From positions 124,001 to 188,000 of the forward strand of contig NZ_FMYM01000001.1 in the NCBI RefSeq assembly GCF_900096965.1: 64,000 nucleotides of DNA, read 5' to 3'. This stretch comes from Shouchella lonarensis (lineage in GTDB: Bacteria; Bacillota; Bacilli; Bacillales; Bacillaceae_D). Below the pieces are notes generated by a model that saw only the letters and a list, made by a program, of their open reading frames with translations, had not been told where the DNA came from and searched no databases. Below are positions 25,363 to 33,785 of the stretch, one piece after another (within the stretch, counting starts at the first letter, position 1; each line of letters opens with the position of its first letter). A program made the translations under genes and the position numbers.

Positions 25363-27261
25363 TTAATTTCTTTTTGCGACAGGACGATGCTCTTTTTGTT
25401 CTAAAGTGGATGAAGAAATTTTATTTGCGATGTACATGTCATACCACATGATAAAGCATAGGGCAGTCCATAATTTTCGGCTATAATCGGCTTTGCCGTC
25501 TCGGTGGTCTGCTAGCATGCGTAGTAAAAATGGTTTATGGAATACGTCATCTTCACTCGATTGGATTAGCTGCTTGGCCCAATCGTATAGTTCATTTTTC
25601 AACCAGACCCGAATTGGAACAGGGAAGCCTAGTTTTTTACGAGGGACGATGGATGCAGGGATGATCTCTTTTACTGCTTCACGAAGGACGTATTTCGTCG
25701 TTTTATTGGCTAGTTTCACATCGCGTTCAAGTGTGCTTGCAAGTGCAAACACTTCTTTATCAAGAAATGGCACACGGAGCTCGAGTGAATGCGCCATTGT
25801 CATACGGTCAGCTTTGACGAGAATGTCACCAGATAGCCACGTATGCATATCAACAAACTGCATCTTTGTTGAGTCGTTGTAGTTGCGCGCTAAGTGATAC
25901 AATGGTGCTGTCGCATGTGTGTAAGAGATAGACGGATCATAATGCTTGAATAACGCTTCTTTCTCTTCTTCTGAGAAGATGAAGGCATTACCGATATACC
26001 GTTCTTCAATAGGTGTGGTGCCACGAATAAAATAGTTACGCCCCTTTACCGAAGGAGGTAGCTTGCGTGCCAACCGATTGATCATTGGCTGTAGACGAGT
26101 CGGGATCTTTTTAAACCAAGCTAAGTCCAGTGGCTCACGGTAAATGTTGTAACCACCAAAAAGTTCATCTGCCCCTTCGCCTGAAAGAACGACAGTGACA
26201 TGTTTTTTTGCTTCTCTTGCCACAAAATACAACGGCACAGCAGCGGGGTCGGCGACGGGTTCATCCATATGCCAAATGATGTTTGGTAATTCAGCAACGA
26301 ACTCATCGGCAGTAATGACTTTATGGAAGTGATTGACACCGAGCGATGCAGCTGTTTGCTTGGCGATATCAATTTCACTATACCCTTCTGTTTCAAAGCC
26401 GACAGTAAAGGTTTTCAAGTCAGGATGAAGCTCCTTGGCGAGCGCAACAATTGTTGTGGAATCAATGCCACTTGATAAAAATGCACCGACAGGTACATCG
26501 GCCCTCATATGCTTTTCCACTGAGTCACGCAAAACATCGACGGTTTTTTTTGCAAGCGATTCAATTGATTGCCCTTGTTGCTCTGAAAAAGCATGTTTGC
26601 TGTAAGGGGTGATGGTCATAGAGAGATCGCGTTTCATGGTCAATGTGTGTCCTGGTAAGAGCTTATGTATGTGCTCAGTCAATGTGTTTGGTTCAGGCAC
26701 AAATTGAAATGTTGCGTAATGTTGCAATGATGTTTGATTCAACTTTTTATGCGCAACGATGGGCATAATCGACTTTTGTTCAGAGGCGAAGTAAAAGCGT
26801 TCATCTGTGTGAAGATAATAAAATGGTTTAATGCCAAATCTGTCCCGAGCACAAAACAATGTTTCTGTTTCTGTATCCCAAATAGCAAACGCAAACATGC
26901 CGCGTAATTTTTCAACGGCTGCTTCTCCATATGCAGCATATAGCGCCAGTAAAACTTCAGTATCTGAATCAGTGGCAAATGTATAGCCATCTGCAGTTAA
27001 TTCTTCTCTCAATTCGATGTAGTTATAAATTTCGCCATTAAAGATAATATGATAGCGCGCTTGCGCATAAGACAACGGTTGTTTTCCTTGTTCCAAGTCA
27101 ATGATACTTAAACGCTTGAAGCCGAGTCTCACACGCCCATCGATATATTCTCCTGTATCGTCTGGACCACGATGATGAATGGATTCAAGCGATTGCGTCC
27201 ACAATTCTTCTGGGACATGGGTGCCGACTGTTTTCAGCATTTCTCCTACAAAACCACACAT
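25363..27261 (-). CDS. asnB: Asparagine synthase (glutamine-hydrolysing)
   Basis: Makes asparagine from aspartate, ATP and glutamine. The N-terminal class II glutaminase domain begins MCGFVGEM with the catalytic Cys2, and shows HHRGPDDTGEY, RLSIID and FNGEIYNYIELREEL. The C-terminal synthetase domain has the PP-loop LSSGIDST, LSGEGADELFGGY and the ending region RKLGFPVP. At 632 residues it has the same length as B. subtilis AsnB and is closely alike by eye. The start at 27261 puts Cys at position 2 and follows GGAGGT by 9 nt; the upstream frame is not used. Confidence 0.95.
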   Translation of the reverse strand: MCGFVGEMLKTVGTHVPEELWTQSLESIHHRGPDDTGEYIDGRVRLGFKRLSIIDLEQGKQPLSYAQARYHIIFNGEIYNYIELREELTADGYTFATDSDTEVLLALYAAYGEAAVEKLRGMFAFAIWDTETETLFCARDRFGIKPFYYLHTDERFYFASEQKSIMPIVAHKKLNQTSLQHYATFQFVPEPNTLTEHIHKLLPGHTLTMKRDLSMTITPYSKHAFSEQQGQSIESLAKKTVDVLRDSVEKHMRADVPVGAFLSSGIDSTTIVALAKELHPDLKTFTVGFETEGYSEIDIAKQTAASLGVNHFHKVITADEFVAELPNIIWHMDEPVADPAAVPLYFVAREAKKHVTVVLSGEGADELFGGYNIYREPLDLAWFKKIPTRLQPMINRLARKLPPSVKGRNYFIRGTTPIEERYIGNAFIFSEEEKEALFKHYDPSISYTHATAPLYHLARNYNDSTKMQFVDMHTWLSGDILVKADRMTMAHSLELRVPFLDKEVFALASTLERDVKLANKTTKYVLREAVKEIIPASIVPRKKLGFPVPIRVWLKNELYDWAKQLIQSSEDDVFHKPFLLRMLADHRDGKADYSRKLWTALCFIMWYDMYIANKISSSTLEQKEHRPVAKRN

Positions 27262-27303
27262 AAAAAGGTAACCTCCACTTAAGGTGAAATAATTTGTGAG
27301 TTT

Positions 27304-27332
27304 ATCGTACCGAAACGAAAGGTTATTGTCAA
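27304..27332 (-). promoter_or_regulatory. Sigma-A promoter of asnB
   Basis: Minus strand perfect TTGACA (27327-27332), 17-bp spacer, TACGAT (27304-27309), about 40 nt before the start codon. A GACA-CTT-TGTC inverted repeat (27338-27348) lies just upstream of the -35. Confidence 0.75.
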
Positions 27333-27449
27333 CAAATGACACTTTGTCGATTTGTATGTAAAAAAACATGAAAAATTCAATGATATTAAGGACGATGAAT
27401 TTAGGGCATTGTACATTTAAGTAGTTGATGAAGTGTGTAGGAGGAACAG

Positions 27450-28910
27450 ATGGATAACCATTTCAAAAATAAATTGCTACATAAGAAAAATGAGGAACTA
27501 TTACAAGGCGGAGGACAGGCACGTCAACAGAAACAACGTGCTTCTGGAAAAGCGCTTGCTCGCGCGCGTATTGATGCGTTGGTTGATAAAGATAGTTTTA
27601 CCGAGTGTTTACGGTTTGTAACGGGTGAGGCAGCGATATTAGGTGATGGGGTAATAATTGGGTATGCGACAATCATGGGGCGCCTTGTTTGCTTATATGC
27701 ACAAGATTTCACAGTATGTGGCGGGACAGTTGGAAAAAAACATGCAGAAAAGATTGTGACCATTCTTGAGATGGCTGTGAAGTTAAAAGCGCCGCTCATT
27801 GGTTTGATTGATTCAGGGGGTGCCCGTATTCAAGAAGGGGTTGAAGCGCTTCACGGTTACGGACAAATTTTTCGAAAGCAAGTTCAATACTCCGGTGTGA
27901 TTCCGCAATTGTCGGTCATACTTGGTCCATGTGCAGGTGGTGCAGTGTACTCACCAGCGTTAACGGACGTCATTTTTATGGTCGAAAAAATAAGTCACAT
28001 GTTTGTGACAGGTCCAAAAGTGTTGGCAGCTGTGACAGGGAGTGATGTTGACATGGAATCCCTTGGCGGTGCGCGTATGCATGCAACACAAAGCGGCAAT
28101 GTTCACGTAACGGCGAAAAATGAAGCAGCATTGTTTAAGGAAGTCCGAGCCTTCCTTTCCTATATGCCAACGGGAAAAGAAATACCTTGTCATAAGCATA
28201 TGGACAAAGTAGCTTCTTTAGCACATGTTTTGCCTATCAACGAAATGTCCGTTTATGACGTGAGAGAAGTGATTCAATTGTTAGCCGATCGGCAATCATT
28301 TATGGAATTATCGTCTTGCTTTGCTAGAAATTTAGTGACAGGGTTTATCCGTCTTAACGAACAGACGGTTGGGGTGGTTGCGAATAACCCAAAGCATTTG
28401 GCAGGGGGAATTGATGTGGATGCAAGCGACAAATGCGCCCGTTTTGTTCGCTTCTGTGACTGTTACCGAATTCCATTGTTAGTTTTAGAGGATGTATGTG
28501 GGTTTATTCCAGGGACGGAACAGGAACAGCGGGGACTCATTCGCCACGGGGCAAAGGTTATTTACGCGTTTGCAGAAGCGACTGTGCCAAAGATTACAGT
28601 CATTTTGAGAAAAGCATACGGTGGCGCATTTGTGGCACTAAATAGTAAGGCGCTAGGTGCAGATTTTGTTTTCTCTTGGCCGACAGCAGAAATGGCTGTA
28701 ATGGGTGCAGATGGGGCTAAGTCAGTCATTAACACTGAGTCGCGAGAAACAGAGGATACGCCAGTGCCAACCGCTTTTTTAGCAGCAGAGAAGGGCATCA
28801 TTGATGATATTATTGAGCCAGAAACGACGAGGGCGCGCCTCATTGATGCATATGCCGTGTTGGCATGTAAAAAAATTGCTGCGTATCCTCACGGAAACAT
28901 GCCACTTTAA
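27450..28910 (+). CDS. Acyl-CoA (propionyl-CoA type) carboxylase beta subunit
   Basis: Carboxyltransferase subunit that moves CO2 from carboxybiotin to an acyl-CoA. The 486 residues show both crotonase-like halves: the first with QDFTVCGGTVGKKHAEKI and LIDSGGARIQEGVEAL, the second with GGIDVDASDKCARFVRFCD, GFIPGTEQE and LRKAYGGA. It resembles PccB/YqjD of Bacillus. No biotin carboxylase or carrier gene is next to it, so the partner must be encoded elsewhere; substrate could be propionyl- or methylcrotonyl-CoA. Divergent from asnB. Confidence 0.88.
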   Translation: MDNHFKNKLLHKKNEELLQGGGQARQQKQRASGKALARARIDALVDKDSFTECLRFVTGEAAILGDGVIIGYATIMGRLVCLYAQDFTVCGGTVGKKHAEKIVTILEMAVKLKAPLIGLIDSGGARIQEGVEALHGYGQIFRKQVQYSGVIPQLSVILGPCAGGAVYSPALTDVIFMVEKISHMFVTGPKVLAAVTGSDVDMESLGGARMHATQSGNVHVTAKNEAALFKEVRAFLSYMPTGKEIPCHKHMDKVASLAHVLPINEMSVYDVREVIQLLADRQSFMELSSCFARNLVTGFIRLNEQTVGVVANNPKHLAGGIDVDASDKCARFVRFCDCYRIPLLVLEDVCGFIPGTEQEQRGLIRHGAKVIYAFAEATVPKITVILRKAYGGAFVALNSKALGADFVFSWPTAEMAVMGADGAKSVINTESRETEDTPVPTAFLAAEKGIIDDIIEPETTRARLIDAYAVLACKKIAAYPHGNMPL

Positions 28911-29016
28911 AATAAGAAAAGATAACTTTTTCCTCATTGAAAAGCAATCTACTTTCATCCTTGTTTAAACCTGTGATACGATAAAGAGGAGATTGAATGA
29001 AAGCAGGTTGGTATCG

Positions 29017-29604
29017 ATGATCGTTGTGTCAGAAGGGTGGTTTCAAACGGGTCTTATTCTACTCATGTGTTTGCTGCTTGCAGGAAGTTTGATCATCGTG
29101 AGGCGAAAACTGCGACGTTCAAAAAAACAAGTTGCAGGGAAGAAAGAAGCAGCGGCGACATTTCTCACGTGTGTCATGGTTGTCACACTATATTTTGCGA
29201 TTTCCCTCTCTTTCCCGCGTGCTTTTTACGCTGATTTGTTGCTTTCAGAGTCAAAAACACAATTAATTACGCGTGAATCAATGAGGTACATGAGTTTTTC
29301 ACCTGTATTCAAGTTGTATGTGATTGAGCGCGGACCAATCATTAGACCAGCTCAAGAAATGTCAGTGAGTATTGAAACAAACGATTATACACCGCTGTAT
29401 ACATATGCGAAAAAATATGAACATATTGTTCGAAGTGACCAATCGATCGATATGCAAGCGTATGTGGATGCAGTTATCGTTCCTGAATTGGCAAAATTAG
29501 ATGATGAGTCGCTCACATTGACAGAATTAAAGACGGCGTTGCCACACCACACGTTTACATTTATTGAAAATATGGATGTAGAAGGAGGAGACGGAGATGA
29601 GTAA
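29017..29604 (+). CDS. Membrane protein of unknown function, two N-terminal helices
   Basis: A 195-residue protein with two hydrophobic helices (about residues 8-28 and 45-65) joined by a basic loop, then a soluble extracytoplasmic domain. No motif recognised. The frame opens earlier at TTG 28993, but that codon is directly on the ribosome site; ATG 29017 has AGCAGG 9 nt before. It overlaps the rhodanese gene by 8 nt. Confidence 0.65.
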   Translation: MIVVSEGWFQTGLILLMCLLLAGSLIIVRRKLRRSKKQVAGKKEAAATFLTCVMVVTLYFAISLSFPRAFYADLLLSESKTQLITRESMRYMSFSPVFKLYVIERGPIIRPAQEMSVSIETNDYTPLYTYAKKYEHIVRSDQSIDMQAYVDAVIVPELAKLDDESLTLTELKTALPHHTFTFIENMDVEGGDGDE

Positions 29605-29965
29605 GTCTAAAGATGGGATTGTGCAAGTATCTACTGATGGATTAAAGGAATTAATGCAAAACCCGGATCGAGACATTGTATTGATCGATGTACGTGAGGT
29701 TGACGAGTATGAAGAAGGGCACATTCCCGGCGTACCGTTGATCCCCATGAGTGTCATCGAGCATCATGTTGCTCATATGGAACAAGAAAAGAGTTATGTG
29801 CTCATTTGTCGGAGTGGTGGTCGCAGCCAACGAACGGCACAGTTTATGAAAGAAAAAGGGTTTGCTGATGTGCGGAATTATGATGGGGGCATGCTTGCGT
29901 GGGATGGAGAGCAAGCTATCGGCGCTGAACGTGTTATTGTGGAAACAGAAGAGTTGTATCAGTAG
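29597..29965 (+). CDS. Rhodanese-like domain protein
   Basis: Single-domain sulfurtransferase of 122 residues. It shows the CH2A-type IDVREVDEYEEGHIPG block and the active-site loop CRSGGRSQ with Cys71, which would carry the persulfide. It starts inside the end of the preceding membrane-protein gene (8-nt overlap) after GGAGGAGACGG, so the two are cotranslated and may work together. Confidence 0.9.
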   Translation: MSKSKDGIVQVSTDGLKELMQNPDRDIVLIDVREVDEYEEGHIPGVPLIPMSVIEHHVAHMEQEKSYVLICRSGGRSQRTAQFMKEKGFADVRNYDGGMLAWDGEQAIGAERVIVETEELYQ

Positions 29966-30003
29966 TTTGTTCTTAATAAATTCGGATATAATGGGAGGAG
30001 TGT

Positions 30004-30177
30004 ATGCACTTGAATAAGAAGTGTATAGTCATAGCAGCAACTGTCGCTGGTATGGTAGCCGGGACGATCGCCGTGTATTTAAAAAATGGAAAGTTATGTG
30101 CACCATGTGCACGTACAAGTAAACAGCAAAGCTTCACGTTAGGACACCCAGTTGGTTCCTATGAAGACAAGAAGTGA
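30004..30177 (+). CDS. Small 57-residue protein with a membrane helix and CxxC pair
   Basis: A short frame 38 nt after the rhodanese stop, with a good ribosome site (GGGAGGAG) 3-10 nt before the ATG. The product has one hydrophobic segment (about residues 7-25) and a small soluble tail holding LCAPCART. The CxxC next to a rhodanese gene suggests a thiol or metal role, but this is only inference. No family recognised. Confidence 0.6.
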   Translation: MHLNKKCIVIAATVAGMVAGTIAVYLKNGKLCAPCARTSKQQSFTLGHPVGSYEDKK

Positions 30178-30223
30178 TCTCGTAAACGATTGATGAGTGA
30201 GGTCATATTATTTGAGGTGTAAG

Positions 30224-31045
30224 ATGAAAAGGGAATTAGGGAAAATCATTATTCTGGTCATCGGATCGTTTTTACTCGCATGCGCATTAAACTTTTTCCT
30301 GATTCCAGCAGATGTTTTTGCAAGTGGTTTTACAGGTGTCGCCCAGTTGCTGTCGCTTGTATTACCGATGTCAACAGGCGTGTTGCTTTTTTTACTAAAC
30401 ATTCCTGTTGCCATTTTAGGCTGGTTTAAAGTCGGAAAAAGTTTTACAATATATAGCTTTGTGAGCGTAATGCTTACATCGTTATTTTTAGAGATATTGC
30501 CGGTTTATCCGCTGTCTAATGAAATTATGTTAAATGCAGTATTTGGCGGGGTAGTCGGTGCGGCAGGCGCTGGATTGTTATTAAAATGGGGTGCTTCTTC
30601 AGGAGGGCTAGACATTGTGGCACTCGTCTTAGCGAGATATACGGATCGTTCAATTGGGAGCTTTTTCTTCTTGTTGAATTCCATCATTGTCATTGCTGCG
30701 GGTTTATTGTTAGACCCAGAAAAAGCATTGTTCACATTAATTTCAATTTATGTGACATCACGTTTTATTGACACGATTCACACACGTTATGTAAAGTTGA
30801 CTGCGATGGTTGTTACTGAGAAAGCCGACTTATTAAACGCGGCGATTCATGAGCGATTGACAAGGGGAATTACGCGTATTCCAGCAAAAGGTGGTTATAC
30901 GTTTTCAGAAAAAGAAATGCTCATTATTGTCATTACGCGGTATGAATTGTATGCTTTGAAGAATATTATTGACGAAGTGGATCCTGATGCGTTTACGAAT
31001 ATTGTGGAGACAGCAAGTGTGTTTGGGTTGTTTCGCAAAGATTAG
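30224..31045 (+). CDS. YitT-family membrane protein (DUF2179)
   Basis: A 273-residue protein with five to six helices (residues about 5-165) and a C-terminal cytoplasmic DUF2179 domain (about 190-270; RGITRIPAKGGYTFSEKEMLIIVI). The N-terminal NFFLIPADVFASGFTGVAQLL block and GASSGGLDIVAL are family signatures. The ATG at 30224 follows TGAGGTGTAAG. Function of the family is not settled; transport of small molecules has been suggested. Confidence 0.9.
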   Translation: MKRELGKIIILVIGSFLLACALNFFLIPADVFASGFTGVAQLLSLVLPMSTGVLLFLLNIPVAILGWFKVGKSFTIYSFVSVMLTSLFLEILPVYPLSNEIMLNAVFGGVVGAAGAGLLLKWGASSGGLDIVALVLARYTDRSIGSFFFLLNSIIVIAAGLLLDPEKALFTLISIYVTSRFIDTIHTRYVKLTAMVVTEKADLLNAAIHERLTRGITRIPAKGGYTFSEKEMLIIVITRYELYALKNIIDEVDPDAFTNIVETASVFGLFRKD

Positions 31046-31060
31046 AAAGGTGGCTTTCAC

Positions 31061-31564
31061 TTGAAATTTGTTCATGGCTGTATTGCTGTGTTGGCTGTAT
31101 TTTTGATGGTGGCGTGTAACGGGCAAGAGAAAAATGATGATGTAATTCCGACGGGGGGAGCGGAGAATATGGATAACATTTGGGCGTTTGAGGTAGATGT
31201 AGAGCAAAAAGATGACATGTTACATGTTGAGATGAGCCTTGAGAATGTTTCGGGCAAAGGGCAAACGTTAGTGTTTCCAACGTCACAAGTATATGATATC
31301 ACCCTCTCAAATGCGCAAGGGGAGATGATTTATCGTCACTCGGATGGTTATATGTACACACAACAAATTGTTGAGGTGCACTATAAAGCAGATGAGAAAA
31401 AAGCATTTACAGAGACTGTACCATTAAAAAACATTCCGGCAGGTACGTACACAATGTCGGTTTATTTGACGCCTTCACAACAGGAATTAAAGAAACTAGG
31501 CGATGAAAACGTGTTAACAGACACGTTTGAAATTGAAATTAAAGATATGTCATCTGCATCATAG
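31061..31564 (+). CDS. BsuPI-domain lipoprotein
   Basis: A 167-residue lipoprotein (lipobox MVAC near residue 19, then a polar linker). Its single domain matches the intracellular proteinase inhibitor BsuPI fold, with the motifs FPTSQVYDITLSNAQGEMIYRHSDG and the ending of a beta-sandwich (PAGTYTMSVYL). Because it is exported and lipid-anchored, it may act on an extracellular partner rather than the intracellular protease. TTG start, GAAAGGTGG ribosome site, 15 nt after the YitT stop. Confidence 0.82.
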   Translation: MKFVHGCIAVLAVFLMVACNGQEKNDDVIPTGGAENMDNIWAFEVDVEQKDDMLHVEMSLENVSGKGQTLVFPTSQVYDITLSNAQGEMIYRHSDGYMYTQQIVEVHYKADEKKAFTETVPLKNIPAGTYTMSVYLTPSQQELKKLGDENVLTDTFEIEIKDMSSAS

Positions 31565-31579
31565 CATCGGTTGACTTAA

Positions 31580-31614
31580 AGTCGAGTTTTGTCGTAGGAA
31601 TAATCGGCTTTTTT
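31580..31614 (+). terminator. Terminator after the BsuPI-domain gene
   Basis: AGTCGA (31580-31585) pairs with TCGGCT (31604-31609, one G-T pair), followed by five T residues. Confidence 0.5.
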
Positions 31615-31625
31615 CGTGAAAACGG

Positions 31626-31654
31626 TTGACAATGCTAGACTGTTATCGTATAGT
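31626..31654 (+). promoter_or_regulatory. Strong sigma-A promoter before a long leader
   Basis: Perfect TTGACA (31626-31631), 17 bp, TATAGT (31649-31654). Transcription should start near 31661, about 200 nt before the DUF2325 gene. Confidence 0.75.
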
Positions 31655-31660
31655 AAACGT

Positions 31661-31855
31661 ATCATCTCATTAGTCGTAGTATGGATGGGGTTGTAATGAA
31701 GCAACTGACATGAGTGACTGTTAAGATGGGCAGTTGCTGTATACATGAATGAGCCTCAGTCATTTCGAGTGCGTTTTCGATAGCTGAGGGCTTTCGTGTA
31801 CTTTCCTGTCTGCTGTGGGACAAGCTGTACTAATTGAAAGCACTTTCATAGGGAG
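31661..31855 (+). promoter_or_regulatory. Structured 5' leader of the DUF2325 gene, class unknown
   Basis: Two long-range stems are visible: GCAACTG (31701-31707) with CAGTTGC (31731-31737), and CCTCAG (31754-31759, extended by AG) with CTGAGG (31784-31789). A third self-complementary element TGAAAG-CA-CTTTCA lies just before the ribosome site and differs from a cre box by one base. No known riboswitch consensus was recognised, and no T-run follows either stem. Confidence 0.4.
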
Positions 31856-31863
31856 GAGAAGCA

Positions 31864-32964
31864 ATGGACAAAGAACGGGTTTTATCAGAGATAAGAGAAG
31901 ATATTAAGCGGATGGCAAATAATATTGATGATTACAGTGGGGAACAGTTACAAAAGTTTTTAGAGGGATATGGAAACCTAGTAAAATGTTTATGCTCAGC
32001 TATTATTGAAGAGACGGTATGTATACCAGAACGAGATACGACACCAACGCAACCAGAGAGGCGTGGCGAAAGTGTAGCATTGCCATCTGAACAACAACAA
32101 TATGCAAGCGATGATGGCGCCGTGTTACCATTGTCACGTAAATTGCGCGGAGGAATGCTCGGGGGTGTTGTGTACATGCCAGAACATATTATTCGTGCGA
32201 CCGGTGCTGAACACGGTGACCTGATTAGAGCATTAAAAATGGATGGATCAACGTCGGTAGGTATGCCAAGATACCACTTTGAGCTTGTTGAAAAAAGAGA
32301 CCTAGCCGCGGAGTCTGATGTGGTAGAGTTTACATTTGGGATTGTTCGCTATCGCGAAGACTTGAAAGAGTTTGTTGTGGAAGAGAATGCGCTAGGGGAA
32401 ATGTATCGTGTTGACGGGACACCCGCGACATTGCGCATACCTGCCGAAGATGTACAGGATATGTCCATCAAAGAAGGCGATGCGGTTGACATATCTTGGT
32501 ACAAAAATAATCCGACAAATGTGAAAGTCCGTTGGGTTCACCAAATGGATAGTGTTGAAGCGAGTCAATCGATGAAAATGAAATTATATGCAGAAAACGA
32601 TAAAAAGAGCAGCCGGACAAGCGCTGAATATGGACAAGAAGTTGAACAAACATTGGATGGAAAGGCCATTTTACTTGTTGGATTAGAACCTAAATATGCA
32701 GATTTACGTTTAGAAGTGGAACGACTTGGTGGTTCACTTGAATTTACAAACGGCAAATTAGGCGTACAAGAAATGGCAAAAAAAGTGCGCAAGAAAGACT
32801 TAATTGTGATTGGCATTGCTCATATTTCCCACAGAGCGAGTATCGATACAGTAAAGGCCGCGAAGCAAGAAGAAGTTCCTTTTATTACATTTAGCGGATA
32901 CGGTAAAGACGGATTTTTACGTGAAGTACATCAAGGGCTCGCAAGCATTGATGCAAATTCGTAA
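31864..32964 (+). CDS. DUF2325 domain protein
   Basis: A 366-residue soluble protein. The C-terminal 95 residues form a DUF2325 Rossmann-like domain (ILLVGLEPKYADLRLEVERLGG, then KKDLIVIGIAHISH). The N-terminal 60 residues are helical, followed by a low-complexity linker and two beta-rich modules (residues about 90-240). The role of DUF2325 is unknown. Ribosome site GGGAGGAG, 7 nt before the ATG. Confidence 0.8.
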   Translation: MDKERVLSEIREDIKRMANNIDDYSGEQLQKFLEGYGNLVKCLCSAIIEETVCIPERDTTPTQPERRGESVALPSEQQQYASDDGAVLPLSRKLRGGMLGGVVYMPEHIIRATGAEHGDLIRALKMDGSTSVGMPRYHFELVEKRDLAAESDVVEFTFGIVRYREDLKEFVVEENALGEMYRVDGTPATLRIPAEDVQDMSIKEGDAVDISWYKNNPTNVKVRWVHQMDSVEASQSMKMKLYAENDKKSSRTSAEYGQEVEQTLDGKAILLVGLEPKYADLRLEVERLGGSLEFTNGKLGVQEMAKKVRKKDLIVIGIAHISHRASIDTVKAAKQEEVPFITFSGYGKDGFLREVHQGLASIDANS

Positions 32965-33102
32965 GTGACCAGCGTTTTATATGAACAGTTTTATTGTGGG
33001 GTTTTTGTATGTGATGGATAAATGTTAGTGAGGCAGTATGACTGAAGAAGTGGTCGGATGTATGCAATTTCTACACAAGCGTTGGGATAGACTTTTGCAT
33101 AG

Positions 33103-33130
33103 AAAAACGGAGTCCTAGGACTCCGTTTTT
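33103..33130. terminator. Bidirectional terminator
   Basis: Perfect palindrome AAAAACGGAGTCC / GGACTCCGTTTTT between the DUF2325 gene and the convergent membrane-protein gene. Confidence 0.85.
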
Positions 33131-33414
33131 TAGCGGTCTGTTGCCGCTTCGAATACGAGGACGATGGCTGTAATGACATGTAACAGCCAGCCAAGGAACG
33201 GAATCCACCCGAGCAATGCCGTAACAATGCCACAAATGTGTCCTGCCTTTTGCCGATAGTGAATCGCTGCGAAGATTAAACCAACGATGTGTAAAATAAG
33301 CATAAACGGAAGCGCAGAGTAACCAGAGAAAATAACGATGCTTCCACCGAGAATAGGGATTGCAAGGATTGCCTCAAAACTTCCACATAGTGTCTTTAAT
33401 GTACGACTTACCAT
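33130..33414 (-). CDS. Small membrane protein, 94 residues
   Basis: Three hydrophobic segments (about residues 14-32, 35-52 and 60-88) with a KAGHICG turn; a TM2/YccF-like small membrane protein by appearance. Ribosome site AGAGGAA before the ATG. Function unknown. Confidence 0.68.
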   Translation of the reverse strand: MVSRTLKTLCGSFEAILAIPILGGSIVIFSGYSALPFMLILHIVGLIFAAIHYRQKAGHICGIVTALLGWIPFLGWLLHVITAIVLVFEAATDR

Positions 33415-33785
33415 GTAATATTCCTCTTTTCTAGAATTAAAATATATCTTTGTTATGTTACGTGGTTAAGGTCAGAAAGGTTTCATATAGACTGCAGAAA
33501 TTAGTATAAAAGTAGTGTTTAATTGTGTGAAACAGAGTAAAATGAAATAAAATTGTCGAAACACATAGACGGATATCATGTGAATGTGATAACCTTTTTT
33601 CAGGGAGGTGAATGCATTTTTAAGACTGAAAGGATGGATGCGTTTTCGAGAAAACAACAATGATATTTAATATTACGCAATCATTTTTTGCAAATTGTTG
33701 CTACAATCGAGTATAAAATGCAAAATTTAATGAGTAATTCGACATCCTTATTGAGTAGACAGAAAAAACAGAAAGAGGAGAGAGA
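33415..33785. other. AT-rich intergenic region upstream of the wapA-like gene
   Basis: 371 bp with no supported gene. It should hold the promoters of both flanking divergent genes. The best plus-strand candidate is TTGCAA (33688-33693), 18 bp, TATAAA (33712-33717), about 70 nt before the toxin start. Confidence 0.4.

Noticed and set aside
27262-27369. 36-residue N-terminal extension of AsnB
   Set aside because: Class II glutaminases need Cys at position 2, which is met only by the start at 27261.
27962-28199. Minus-strand frame in the carboxyltransferase gene
   Set aside because: Antisense shadow of a strongly conserved enzyme.
28911-29016. Terminator after the carboxyltransferase gene
   Set aside because: No stem with a T-run could be found, only an isolated CTTTTTCC stretch.
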